Source of the DNA: a virus
DNA length: 33,880 nucleotides
Reading direction: 5' to 3' (one strand)
Virus record (IMG/VR): IMGVR_UViG_3300032116_000761
Location: 1-33,880 of that record
Part shown: piece after piece, positions 28,769-33,880 of the stretch
Layout: each line of letters opens with the position of its first letter
Numbering within the stretch: position 1 is the stretch's first letter
Made by a program: the position numbers and the translations under genes
Notes under the pieces: generated by a model
The model's input: only the letters and a program-made list of their open reading frames with translations
What the model was told of the DNA's origin: nothing
Database searches by the model: none

Positions 28769-28897
28769 AGGATGCTCACAGCAAACTTTAAAATTCAACT
28801 TTCAAATGATGAAAAAGAATGCATCCTGCTATTTTTGGGATAGATACAGCAAACCTAATACATTTGACTTGTAATCAAAACCGTAAAAACCTATCCC
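28769..28897 (+). ncRNA. two tandem tRNA-like elements in the leader of the Ro-like gene
   Basis: Element 1 is closed by AGGATGC (28769-28775) and GCATCCT (28821-28827); element 2 by GGGATAG (28837-28843) and CTATCCC (28891-28897). Both have 7-bp stems and loops of 45 and 47 nt that share ACAGCAAAC near the 5' side, so they look duplicated. Element 2 contains TTTGA-CTTGTAA-TCAAA, a perfect anticodon-arm lookalike, but no T-arm and no CCA. They lie between promoter and ATG 28924. Confidence 0.6.
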
Positions 28898-28923
28898 GTT
28901 TAACATGAAAAAGGAGAAACTTC

Positions 28924-30315
28924 ATGACTACTTTCCGTAACGCCGTTCTTTCTGAAGGCAACTTTACTCAAACTGAGAACGGCATGGCTGCTCTCAAGAG
29001 TTCGCTGAATGCTAACGTTGACCTGTTCTTCTCTGCGGCTGCAAGTCGTGGTAAGGATATCAGCGCAAAGTTCGCTGCTGCTCTGTCGGAAAACCGCGAG
29101 CTTGCCCTGCGTCTTGCTCTGTGGCTGCGTGATGCCCGCGAAGGTGCTGGTGAACGTGAACAATTCCGTAGTCTTCTGAAGTTCCTTGAGAAGCACGACG
29201 AGTCCGCTCTTCTGCACGTTATTCCGGTCGTACCGCATGTCGGTCGTTGGGATGACCTGTTGATCTTCACGAATCCTACTTGGAAGGCTGCTGCTTTCTC
29301 GGTGATCGCTGAAGGTCTTGCTGAAGGCAATGGTCTGTGCGCAAAGTGGATGCCTCGCAAGGGTGCAACTGCTGCTGAACTGCGTGACTTCCTGGGTGTA
29401 AGCCCTAAGCAGTACCGCAAGGGTCTGGTGTCGCTCTCGAACACTGTCGAGCAATTGATGTGTGCAAAGCGCTGGAATGATATCGAATTCGGTAAAATTC
29501 CTTCACTGGCTGCTAAGAACTACCAAAAGGCTTTTAATCGTAACTGTGCTGCTCAGTACCAAGCGTACAAGCTGGCTCTGACGAACGGTAACGCGAAGAT
29601 CAATGCTTCGGCAATCTTCCCGTATGACGTTCTGAAGGGTAGCGACCGTGTGGTTGCTCAAGCTCAGTGGAATGCTCTGCCTAACTTCCTGACGGAAGAT
29701 GCAAAGATTCTTCCAATGATTGACGTATCTGGTAGCATGTGCAGTCCGCAGGTTTCACCGGGTCTTGCTCCGATTGACGTTGCAGTGTCACTTGGTCTGT
29801 ATATCGCAACCAAGCAGACTGGTTCTTTTGGTGGTGTTTACCTGACGTTCACTGACCGTCCTACGCTGACGACAGTTGATCAGTCTAAGAACATTGTCGA
29901 TCTTAACCGTTGGGTTGTCAGTCACGATGTTGGCTACAGCACGAACATCGAACGTGCGTTTGGTGAAATCCTGCGTGTTGCAAAGACGAACGGTGTACCG
30001 CAAGCAGAAATGCCGAAGTACCTGTTGGTGTTCAGCGACATGCAATTCAATGGAAGCACTTTCGGTTACCGTGAGACTGCGTTCGACAATGCTAAGCGTC
30101 AGTTTGAAGCTGCTGGTTACGAACTACCAAAGCTTGTGTGGTGGAACATTGCAGACCGTGGTAACAACACGCCTGTGAAGTACGATGCACAAGGTAACGC
30201 ACTGGTGTCGGGTTTCAGCCCTTCGCTTGTGAAGTCGATCCTGGCAGCTAAGACTTTCACTCCTGAAGGTGTGATGCTTGAGACGCTGTTGCAAGAACGC
30301 TACGATCTTGCTTGA
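28924..30315 (+). CDS. Ro60/TROVE-like protein with vWA domain (DUF2828-type)
   Basis: 463 residues. The N-terminal two-thirds is helical, with LRLALWLRDAREGAGEREQF and ALLHVIPVVPHVGRWDDLLI as in TROVE/DUF2828 proteins. The C-terminal vWA domain has the metal-site motif MIDVSGSMCS near 264-273. Ro proteins are rings that bind misfolded RNAs and Y RNAs; bacterial Rsr genes are often adjacent to Y-RNA genes. Here the gene sits among tRNA genes behind two tRNA-like elements. ATG 28924 follows AAGGAG, and a terminator follows at 30393-30416. Confidence 0.82.
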   Translation: MTTFRNAVLSEGNFTQTENGMAALKSSLNANVDLFFSAAASRGKDISAKFAAALSENRELALRLALWLRDAREGAGEREQFRSLLKFLEKHDESALLHVIPVVPHVGRWDDLLIFTNPTWKAAAFSVIAEGLAEGNGLCAKWMPRKGATAAELRDFLGVSPKQYRKGLVSLSNTVEQLMCAKRWNDIEFGKIPSLAAKNYQKAFNRNCAAQYQAYKLALTNGNAKINASAIFPYDVLKGSDRVVAQAQWNALPNFLTEDAKILPMIDVSGSMCSPQVSPGLAPIDVAVSLGLYIATKQTGSFGGVYLTFTDRPTLTTVDQSKNIVDLNRWVVSHDVGYSTNIERAFGEILRVAKTNGVPQAEMPKYLLVFSDMQFNGSTFGYRETAFDNAKRQFEAAGYELPKLVWWNIADRGNNTPVKYDAQGNALVSGFSPSLVKSILAAKTFTPEGVMLETLLQERYDLA

Positions 30316-30327
30316 TTGATCAAAATC

Positions 30328-30389
30328 GGATACATTTGCCTCTAGTGCCACTTGTATCCTTTCACGCCGATTCGAGCGGATTCTCGAAT
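30328..30389 (+). other. two hairpins in the 3' region of the Ro-like transcript
   Basis: GGATACA/TGTATCC (30328-30359, 18-nt loop) and ATTCGAG/CTCGAAT (30370-30389, 6-nt loop) lie between the stop codon and the terminator. They could stabilise the mRNA 3' end or be part of a small RNA. Confidence 0.5.
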
Positions 30390-30392
30390 GAC

Positions 30393-30416
30393 AGACCGGA
30401 AAGCACGGTCTTTTTC
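30393..30416 (+). terminator. rho-independent terminator
   Basis: AGACCG-GAAAGCA-CGGTCT followed by TTTTT, 77 nt after the Ro-like stop codon and 4 nt before tRNA-Met. Confidence 0.8.
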
Positions 30417-30419
30417 CGT

Positions 30420-30509
30420 TGCGGGGTAGAGCGTAGCTTGGTAGCGTGTCGGGCTCATAACCCGAAGGTAGCAATATCCCCGTGGGTTCGAGTCCCACCC
30501 CCGCAACCA
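30420..30509 (+). tRNA. tRNA-Met (CAU), initiator-like, with extended variable region
   Basis: Acceptor TGCGGGG/CCCCGCA, anticodon arm with CGGG-CTCATAA-CCCG (three G-C pairs beside the loop, as in initiators), T-arm GTGGG-TTCGAGT-CCCAC and CCA. The first pair is T-A instead of the bacterial initiator mismatch. The variable region is about 16 nt. Confidence 0.8.
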
Positions 30510-30541
30510 TACCTAAGAATTTGTTAAGAGTTTTTAGATAT

Positions 30542-30678
30542 GGTTCTATTGTACGGTTGAACGATTGAACATGCTGTAAGTACGTATCAGGGAACATAGC
30601 GTAAGTATTTCTAGTAGATGCATCGGGAACGTACACAGCCTGATACACTGAGGGTTCGAATCCCTATAGGACTTCCCA
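30542..30678 (+). other. tRNA-like remnant or interrupted tRNA
   Basis: A T-arm-like GAGGG-TTCGAAT-CCCTA is followed by TAGGACT, which can pair with GGTTCTA at 30542-30548, and by TCCCA. The interior is over 90 nt and includes GTATCAGG/CCTGATAC. No convincing D-arm or anticodon arm is seen, so this may be a decayed tRNA or a tRNA mimic. Confidence 0.4.
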
Positions 30679-30683
30679 ATTGT

Positions 30684-30757
30684 CTCTCTAGATTGTGATG
30701 GTGCATACGGGCCTCCAAAGCCTTGTGGATGCGGTTCGATTCCGTGTGGGGAGCCCA
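30684..30757 (+). tRNA. tRNA-Trp (CCA), weakly paired
   Basis: Anticodon loop CTCCAAA, acceptor CTCTCTA/TGGGGAG with two G-U pairs, T-arm with TTCGATT loop, CCA encoded. The first anticodon-stem pair is mismatched and the discriminator is C rather than G. Confidence 0.65.
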
Positions 30758-30766
30758 ATAAATAAT

Positions 30767-30844
30767 GCGACCGTAGCTCAGTGGAATTAGAGCAGGCGGC
30801 TTCTACCCGACAGGTCGGGAGTTCGAATCTCTCCGGTCGCGCCA
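30767..30844 (+). tRNA. tRNA-Arg (UCU)
   Basis: Acceptor GCGACCG/CGGTCGC, D-arm AGCTC/GAGC, anticodon loop CTTCTAC with one G-A mismatch in the stem, T-loop TTCGAAT, discriminator G and CCA. UCU reads AGA/AGG, codons common in the A/T-rich HNH genes here. Confidence 0.88.
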
Positions 30845-30845
30845 G

Positions 30846-30874
30846 TTGACAAGATTCACGAACACATGTATAGT
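30846..30874 (+). promoter_or_regulatory. sigma70-like promoter within the tRNA array
   Basis: TTGACA (30846-30851), a 17-nt spacer and TATAGT (30869-30874). The start near 30881 precedes tRNA-Lys by about 4 nt. Confidence 0.8.
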
Positions 30875-30884
30875 TCACCACATT

Positions 30885-30960
30885 GGGAGTCTAGCCGAGT
30901 GGTCAGGCATCACCCTTTTAAGGTGACTAAGGTCGGGTTCAAATCCCACGGCTCCTACCA
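30885..30960 (+). tRNA. tRNA-Lys (UUU)
   Basis: Acceptor GGGAGTC/GGCTCCT with G-U first pair, D-arm GCC/GGC, anticodon arm TCACC-CTTTTAA-GGTGA, T-loop TTCAAAT and CCA. The T-stem has only three strong pairs. Confidence 0.82.
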
Positions 30961-30967
30961 GTTCTAA

Positions 30968-31043
30968 TCCGTCTTAGCTCAGTTGGTAGAGCAATGGTCT
31001 TTGAAGCCATGTGTCCTTGGTTCGAACCCAAGAGGCGGTGCCA
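30968..31043 (+). tRNA. tRNA-Gln (UUG)
   Basis: Acceptor TCCGTCT/AGGCGGT with an unpaired first position, D-arm AGCTC/GAGC, anticodon arm ATGGT-CTTTGAA-GCCAT, T-arm CTTGG-TTCGAAC-CCAAG, G73 and CCA. A weak 1-72 pair and G73 are typical of tRNA-Gln. Confidence 0.9.
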
Positions 31044-31054
31044 ACTTTATTCGT

Positions 31055-31066
31055 TCTTTAACAATC
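31055..31066 (+). promoter_or_regulatory. boxA-like sequence
   Basis: TTCTTTAACAAT resembles the boxA antitermination element of proteobacterial rRNA operons. It sits directly at the 5' edge of the RNA closed by the 21-bp helix, and by analogy could recruit host Nus factors. Confidence 0.4.
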
Positions 31067-31273
31067 AATTAAGTAACTGTTGTCACATGAAGACCTAAGA
31101 GTAGAGAGTGACTCTTTGCCAGCTTCAGGGACTACCTAAAAGCAGATAAGCGGAGGATGTGCTTTGCAAGGCCGAACCTCTTTAAACCATTATGATATTT
31201 CTGTAGATAGGGTTGCGTAGTCTGAATCTAATGAAGCAACCATTGGATAATAACAACAGTTACTTAATTGATT
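31063..31273 (+). ncRNA. RNA enclosed by a perfect 21-bp terminal helix
   Basis: Positions 31063-31083 are perfectly complementary to 31253-31273. The enclosed 169 nt contain AAGAGT/ACTCTT, GGTTGC/GCAACC and GAGG/CCTC helices and a possible GACTAC/GTAGTC pairing. No reading frame of note is present. Such a long terminal stem recalls rRNA processing stems and the closing helix of Y RNAs. It lies between tRNA-Gln and tRNA-Tyr, 4 nt before the latter. Confidence 0.7.
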
Positions 31274-31277
31274 CAAT

Positions 31278-31363
31278 GCGTCGATATACATTTATGGAGG
31301 ATGCCCGGACTGTAACCCCGGTGCCTTCGGGCTCGCTAAGTTCGATTCTTAGTCGGCGCACCA
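31278..31363 (+). tRNA. tRNA-Tyr (GUA)
   Basis: Acceptor GCGTCGA/TCGGCGC, anticodon loop CTGTAAC, class II variable arm (GTGCCTTCGGGCTC), T-arm CTAAG-TTCGATT-CTTAG, A73 and CCA. The D-arm is weak and there is one A-C mismatch next to the anticodon loop. Confidence 0.82.
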
Positions 31364-31369
31364 AAATTA

Positions 31370-31453
31370 GCCTTTGTGACCTATGTAAACTGGTACAGCA
31401 AACTGATTCAAAATCAGTGGTTATTGCTGGTTCGAATCCAGCCAAAGGCACCA
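31370..31453 (+). tRNA. tRNA-Leu (CAA) with short variable loop and enlarged D region
   Basis: Acceptor GCCTTTG/CAAAGGC, anticodon arm ACTGA-TTCAAAA-TCAGT, T-arm GCTGG-TTCGAAT-CCAGC, A73 and CCA. The variable loop is 7 nt rather than a long arm, and the D region is about 25 nt. Confidence 0.78.
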
Positions 31454-31466
31454 AATACTTATTCTC

Positions 31467-31913
31467 ATGACAAAAGTAAAATACTCCAAAGAACTATTAG
31501 AATCAATCGTAAAGCAATGTGAGTCTTTGTCTCAAGTATTGAGAATACTAGGACTGAAAGCAAGAGGTAGCAATTACAAGACACTTCAAAAATACATAGA
31601 ACTTTATGATGTAGACATTGCTCATCTAAAAGGAAAATCAATCCACGCTGGTAAAGAGTATACTCCTTTTGAAAACCTTAGAGGTAAAACACAAATACGA
31701 GAAAGACTAATCAAACTACTTGGTTATTCTTGCAAGCACTGTGGTATAGATAACTGGAACAATAAACCAATAACTCTTGAAGTTGAACACGTAGACGGTA
31801 ACCCAAGAAATAATTCAAGAGAAAATCTAACACTCTTATGTCCAAATTGTCATAGTCAAACATCTACTTTCAGAAATAGAAAGAGATTGCCGAGCAAAGA
31901 GGGTATGGCGTAA
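31467..31913 (+). CDS. HNH endonuclease in the tRNA array
   Basis: 148 residues, same family as the 28029-28490 product: N-terminal VKQCESLSQVLRILGLKARG, then CKHCGIDNWNN, LEVEHVDGNPRNNSRENLTL and LCPNCHSQ. Codons are A/T-rich. The last 15 nt, including the stop, overlap the 5' end of tRNA-Leu (31899-31981), repeating the arrangement at 28481. The ribosome site is weak. Confidence 0.85.
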   Translation: MTKVKYSKELLESIVKQCESLSQVLRILGLKARGSNYKTLQKYIELYDVDIAHLKGKSIHAGKEYTPFENLRGKTQIRERLIKLLGYSCKHCGIDNWNNKPITLEVEHVDGNPRNNSRENLTLLCPNCHSQTSTFRNRKRLPSKEGMA

Positions 31914-31981
31914 TCGGCAGCCGCATCGAGCTTAAAATTCGACGTTCATTCGTACAGGTTCGAACCCTGTTACCCTCACCA
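31899..31981 (+). tRNA. tRNA-Leu (UAA)
   Basis: Acceptor GAGGGTA/TACCCTC, Leu-like D-arm (GGCGTAATCGGCAGCCGC), anticodon arm TCGAG-CTTAAAA-TTCGA, variable arm of 11 nt, T-arm ACAGG-TTCGAAC-CCTGT, A73 and CCA. The 5' end overlaps the HNH stop codon. Confidence 0.88.
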
Positions 31982-31984
31982 TCC

Positions 31985-31998
31985 GCTTCAAACGAAGC
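31985..31998 (+). other. small hairpin after tRNA-Leu
   Basis: GCTTC-AAAC-GAAGC lies between tRNA-Leu and the ribosome site of the vWA gene. It may mark a processing site separating tRNA and mRNA; no T-tract follows. Confidence 0.4.
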
Positions 31999-32025
31999 AT
32001 CTTAGTCTGTAGGAGAAAACTCTAT

Positions 32026-33048
32026 ATGAAACAGTATATCGGTATCACTCGTGATCACAGTATCAGTATGCAAAACATTGCTCATCTTGCAATGAAAGAC
32101 TACAACGAGCAGATCGCTGCCATCAAAGAAAGCGCAATTCGTTATGGTATTGACACTATCCTGAGTGTTGTGTCGTGTAGTATTCGTCACGGTTATGGTA
32201 ACACATTCAATGAATTCGATGTTCAACTTTCGAGCATTGGAGCAGTGAAGCGTATGCTTGACTACAAGACGACTGGTAACAACACCCAACTGTTTGATAG
32301 CGTTAACATGCTGATTGATCAGTTTGAACGTGTGCCTGATTACAACAGTCCAGATGTTGCTTTCAGTATTCAAGTTCTGACTGACGGTGGTGACAACGCT
32401 TCGAAGACAAGCGGTCGAGCACTCGGTGAACGAATCAAGCGTTTGCAAGCTACTGACAAGTGGACGATCAGCTTCCGTGTTCCGAAGGGTTATGCTTCGC
32501 AATTGACTCGTCTTGGTATTCCTGCTGGTAACATCCTTGAAGTTGACTACAACGATGAACGCAACATTGAAACCGCTACTGTTCTGACCAAGAATGCTAC
32601 TACTGCATTGTATGTTGGTCGCACCAAGGGTATTCGTGGTAGCTCTAGCTTCTATGCGGATACTTCGGCAGTATCTACTGCTCAAGTCAAGGCTGAGCTT
32701 CGCAACATCACGAAGAAAGTCAAAGTGATTCCTGTACCTGCTGCTTACGATGGTTACAAGATTCAAGACTTCGTTGAAGAAAAGCACGGTGGATACATCC
32801 TCGGTTCTGCTTACTATGAACTGAGCAAGCGTGAAGAAGTTCAAGACAGCAAGCAGATCATTGTGTGGGACCGCAAGTCGGGTAACTACTACACTGGTCG
32901 TGAAGCTCGGGACTTGATCGGTATCCCGCATATTGGTACAGTCAAGCTTGTTCCTGCACAGATGCCTCAGTTTGAAATCTTCATCCAGAGCATGAGTGTC
33001 AACCGTAAGTTGGTTGGTGGAACTAAGATCGTTCTGTTTACGGGTTGA
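32026..33048 (+). CDS. vWA-domain protein between tRNA genes
   Basis: 340 residues. A vWA metal-site motif DHSIS occurs at residues 10-14, followed by IAAIKESAIRYGIDTILSVV and FSIQVLTDGGDNASKTSGRA, consistent with a vWA fold. The C-terminal part (IVWDRKSGNYYTGREARDLI) is a separate unrecognised domain. It lacks the TROVE half seen in the 28924-30315 product. ATG follows AGGAG. It may cooperate with the Ro-like protein, but only location and the shared fold suggest this. Confidence 0.75.
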   Translation: MKQYIGITRDHSISMQNIAHLAMKDYNEQIAAIKESAIRYGIDTILSVVSCSIRHGYGNTFNEFDVQLSSIGAVKRMLDYKTTGNNTQLFDSVNMLIDQFERVPDYNSPDVAFSIQVLTDGGDNASKTSGRALGERIKRLQATDKWTISFRVPKGYASQLTRLGIPAGNILEVDYNDERNIETATVLTKNATTALYVGRTKGIRGSSSFYADTSAVSTAQVKAELRNITKKVKVIPVPAAYDGYKIQDFVEEKHGGYILGSAYYELSKREEVQDSKQIIVWDRKSGNYYTGREARDLIGIPHIGTVKLVPAQMPQFEIFIQSMSVNRKLVGGTKIVLFTG

Positions 33049-33065
33049 CACCTGTTTGGTTAAAT

Positions 33066-33154
33066 ACTAGAATCACTCAGAGGCCGAGAGTACCGTGTTG
33101 ATAACGCGGCTAGCGAAAGCTACATCGTTGGTTCGAATCCAACTTCTAGTACCA
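33066..33154 (+). tRNA. tRNA-Ile (GAU) with a hairpin variable arm
   Basis: Acceptor ACTAGAA/TTCTAGT, anticodon arm CCGTG-TTGATAA-CGCGG, T-arm GTTGG-TTCGAAT-CCAAC, A73 and CCA. The variable region includes TAGC-GAAA-GCTA, a GNRA-capped hairpin not usual in tRNA-Ile. Confidence 0.85.
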
Positions 33155-33172
33155 CTTGACAAAGGAAATCAC

Positions 33173-33298
33173 ATGCGACATACTTACGCTATGAGTCATG
33201 ACGTTGCACTAAAGCTTGCTGCACAAGACATTTGGATGTCAATGCAGCGATTCAACGGTCGTCCTGACCAAGTGCATTTTGCTGGATTTGCTTACTAA
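33173..33298 (+). CDS. small hypothetical protein
   Basis: 41 residues from ATG 33173, preceded by AAAGGAAATCAC. The N-terminus is MRHTYAMSHDVALKLAAQDI. It ends in TAATG with the next gene. No family recognised. Confidence 0.65.
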   Translation: MRHTYAMSHDVALKLAAQDIWMSMQRFNGRPDQVHFAGFAY

Positions 33299-33510
33299 TG
33301 TTTGATCTTAACGCTATTGTTTGGGAAAAGATTGATCCTCCTTACTATTGGTCGAAGTATAATCTATATGTTATCGGAGACTATCACGATGAACAAGGTC
33401 AGAGGTATCATCTTGTCAGAGGTAAGTTTTTCGGTACGTTAGCAAACGCTTTCGTTGTTGGTGAAGATGATCTTTTTGAAATCAAATACTTGACAAAGGA
33501 TGTAAAATAA
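33298..33510 (+). CDS. hypothetical phage protein
   Basis: 70 residues, rich in aromatic residues (WEKIDPPYYWSKYNLYVIGD). TAATG overlaps join it to both neighbours, so the three small genes at 33173-33650 form one translational unit. No family recognised. Confidence 0.7.
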   Translation: MFDLNAIVWEKIDPPYYWSKYNLYVIGDYHDEQGQRYHLVRGKFFGTLANAFVVGEDDLFEIKYLTKDVK

Positions 33511-33650
33511 TGTATTATCGTGATCTTGAAACAGTACCGGGTGCAAAAGAACTTCATGATGCACGCCAAAGACAAATGGCGGCTGAGCGTTTGAAGAATC
33601 TTGCTGCACGTAAGAAGCTGAAGAAACAACAAAAGCAAGAACAATTGTAA
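33510..33650 (+). CDS. small basic helical protein
   Basis: 46 residues; the C-terminal half is a lysine- and glutamine-rich helix (ARKKLKKQQKQEQL). ATG 33510 overlaps the previous stop. It ends 7 nt before tRNA-Ala. Function unknown. Confidence 0.65.
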   Translation: MYYRDLETVPGAKELHDARQRQMAAERLKNLAARKKLKKQQKQEQL

Positions 33651-33657
33651 AAGTTAT

Positions 33658-33730
33658 GGGCTGTTGTAGAAGACTACGATCCTGCTTTGCAAGCAGCGAT
33701 AGAAGGGAGCGTTACCCTTATGGTCCACCA
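33658..33730 (+). tRNA. tRNA-Ala (UGC), atypical
   Basis: Acceptor GGGCTGT/ATGGTCC has G3-U70, the alanine identity pair. The anticodon loop is TTTGCAA, followed by stem AAGGG/CCCTT in the T-arm position and an ACCA end. The T-loop is AGCGTTA instead of TTCRANY, and the D-arm is reduced (TAG-AAGA-CTA). Confidence 0.6.
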
Positions 33731-33736
33731 ATCAAC

Positions 33737-33852
33737 GGGAACCGTGGTTCGCAACCACGTACAGTTTGTAAGTACACAATAGTAACGTCTAGGCTAGCTA
33801 GTGATGTGACGTAGGGTAGTGTATACTGCAAAAAGTAAGCTGGTTCCTACCA
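33737..33852 (+). other. CCA-ended tRNA-like RNA of about 116 nt
   Basis: GGGAACC (33737-33743) pairs with GGTTCCT (33842-33848), followed by ACCA, like a tRNA acceptor. The 98-nt interior has hairpins CGTGG-TTCGCAA-CCACG, ACGTC/GACGT and TACT/AGTA but no standard T-arm. It may be an interrupted tRNA or a tRNA mimic. The remaining 28 bases of the window show nothing further. Confidence 0.5.
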
Positions 33853-33880
33853 ATCAATAGTGTAGTGTTCAACGCACATT

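Noticed and set aside
28769-28897. Two ordinary tRNA genes
   Set aside because: Neither element has a T-arm with a TTC loop, a GG-containing D-loop or CCA; only the closing stem and one anticodon-like arm match.
32002-33051. Long minus-strand open frame of 349 codons opposite the vWA gene
   Set aside because: It is the antisense shadow of a recognisable vWA protein and has no plausible ribosome site or domain.
33045-33073. Promoter TTGACA-N17-TAGAAT before the last gene block
   Set aside because: The -10 box lies inside the acceptor stem of tRNA-Ile and the predicted start falls within the tRNA, so a chance match is more likely.
33658-33852. tmRNA
   Set aside because: No tag reading frame ending in the usual alanines and no tmRNA-like T-arm; two separate acceptor-like stems explain the region better.
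1-33880. CRISPR array, insertion sequence, integrase or attachment site
   Set aside because: I found no regularly spaced repeats, no transposase or recombinase gene and no duplicated tRNA 3' end that would mark integration.

Overview
The window looks like a stretch of a lytic tailed-phage genome. It has densely packed, mostly small genes with ATGA or TAATG start/stop overlaps, a phage-type DNA replication set, nucleotide and NAD metabolism genes, several free-standing HNH endonucleases and a long tRNA array. No integrase, ribosomal gene or other bacterial core gene is visible. The host cannot be named. A TTCTTTAACAAT sequence resembling a proteobacterial rRNA boxA at 31055-31066 and sigma70-type promoters hint at a proteobacterial host, but this is weak evidence.

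Positions 1-24522 are read leftward (minus strand). The distal part (1-9144) holds about 28 small genes. Most are of unknown function. Recognisable ones are a tyrosine phosphatase, a RelA/SpoT-type HD hydrolase, a SleB-like cell-wall hydrolase and an HU/IHF-like protein. Next come thyX and an RNA-repair-like cluster (10040-12490): metallophosphoesterase, nucleotidyltransferase-like protein, T4 Rnl1-like RNA ligase, small membrane protein and N4BP2-like polynucleotide kinase. Then follow a nadV/prs pair (candidate NAD+ reconstitution pathway), a family B DNA polymerase, a T7 gp4-like primase-helicase whose only plausible start is a near-cognate codon, a second RNA ligase (DraRnl/Rnl5 type) and an SPFH lipoprotein.

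Divergent promoters sit at 24549-24609. Rightward transcription (24610-33880) begins with a roughly 230-nt structured, apparently non-coding RNA and an HNH-AP2 endonuclease. A small operon follows with a dCMP deaminase, an A1S_2505-type protein and a SLOG/DUF2493 protein. From 27924 to the end is an RNA island: about 13 recognisable tRNA genes, several with odd anatomy, and several tRNA-like or structured RNAs. These are interleaved with two HNH genes, a Ro60/TROVE-like (DUF2828-type) protein and a second vWA protein.

A repeated promoter type, TTGAC(A/T)-N16/17-TAAAGT or a close variant, drives most units in both directions, and intrinsic terminators separate several of them.

The most distinctive theme is RNA handling. 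The window combines two RNA ligases, a kinase, a phosphoesterase, a Ro-like protein with two tandem tRNA-like elements in its leader, a tRNA-Asp gene interrupted by 47 nt, and an RNA enclosed by a perfect 21-bp terminal helix. A phage RNA/tRNA repair and quality-control system is a reasonable hypothesis, but everything beyond the family assignments is inference.
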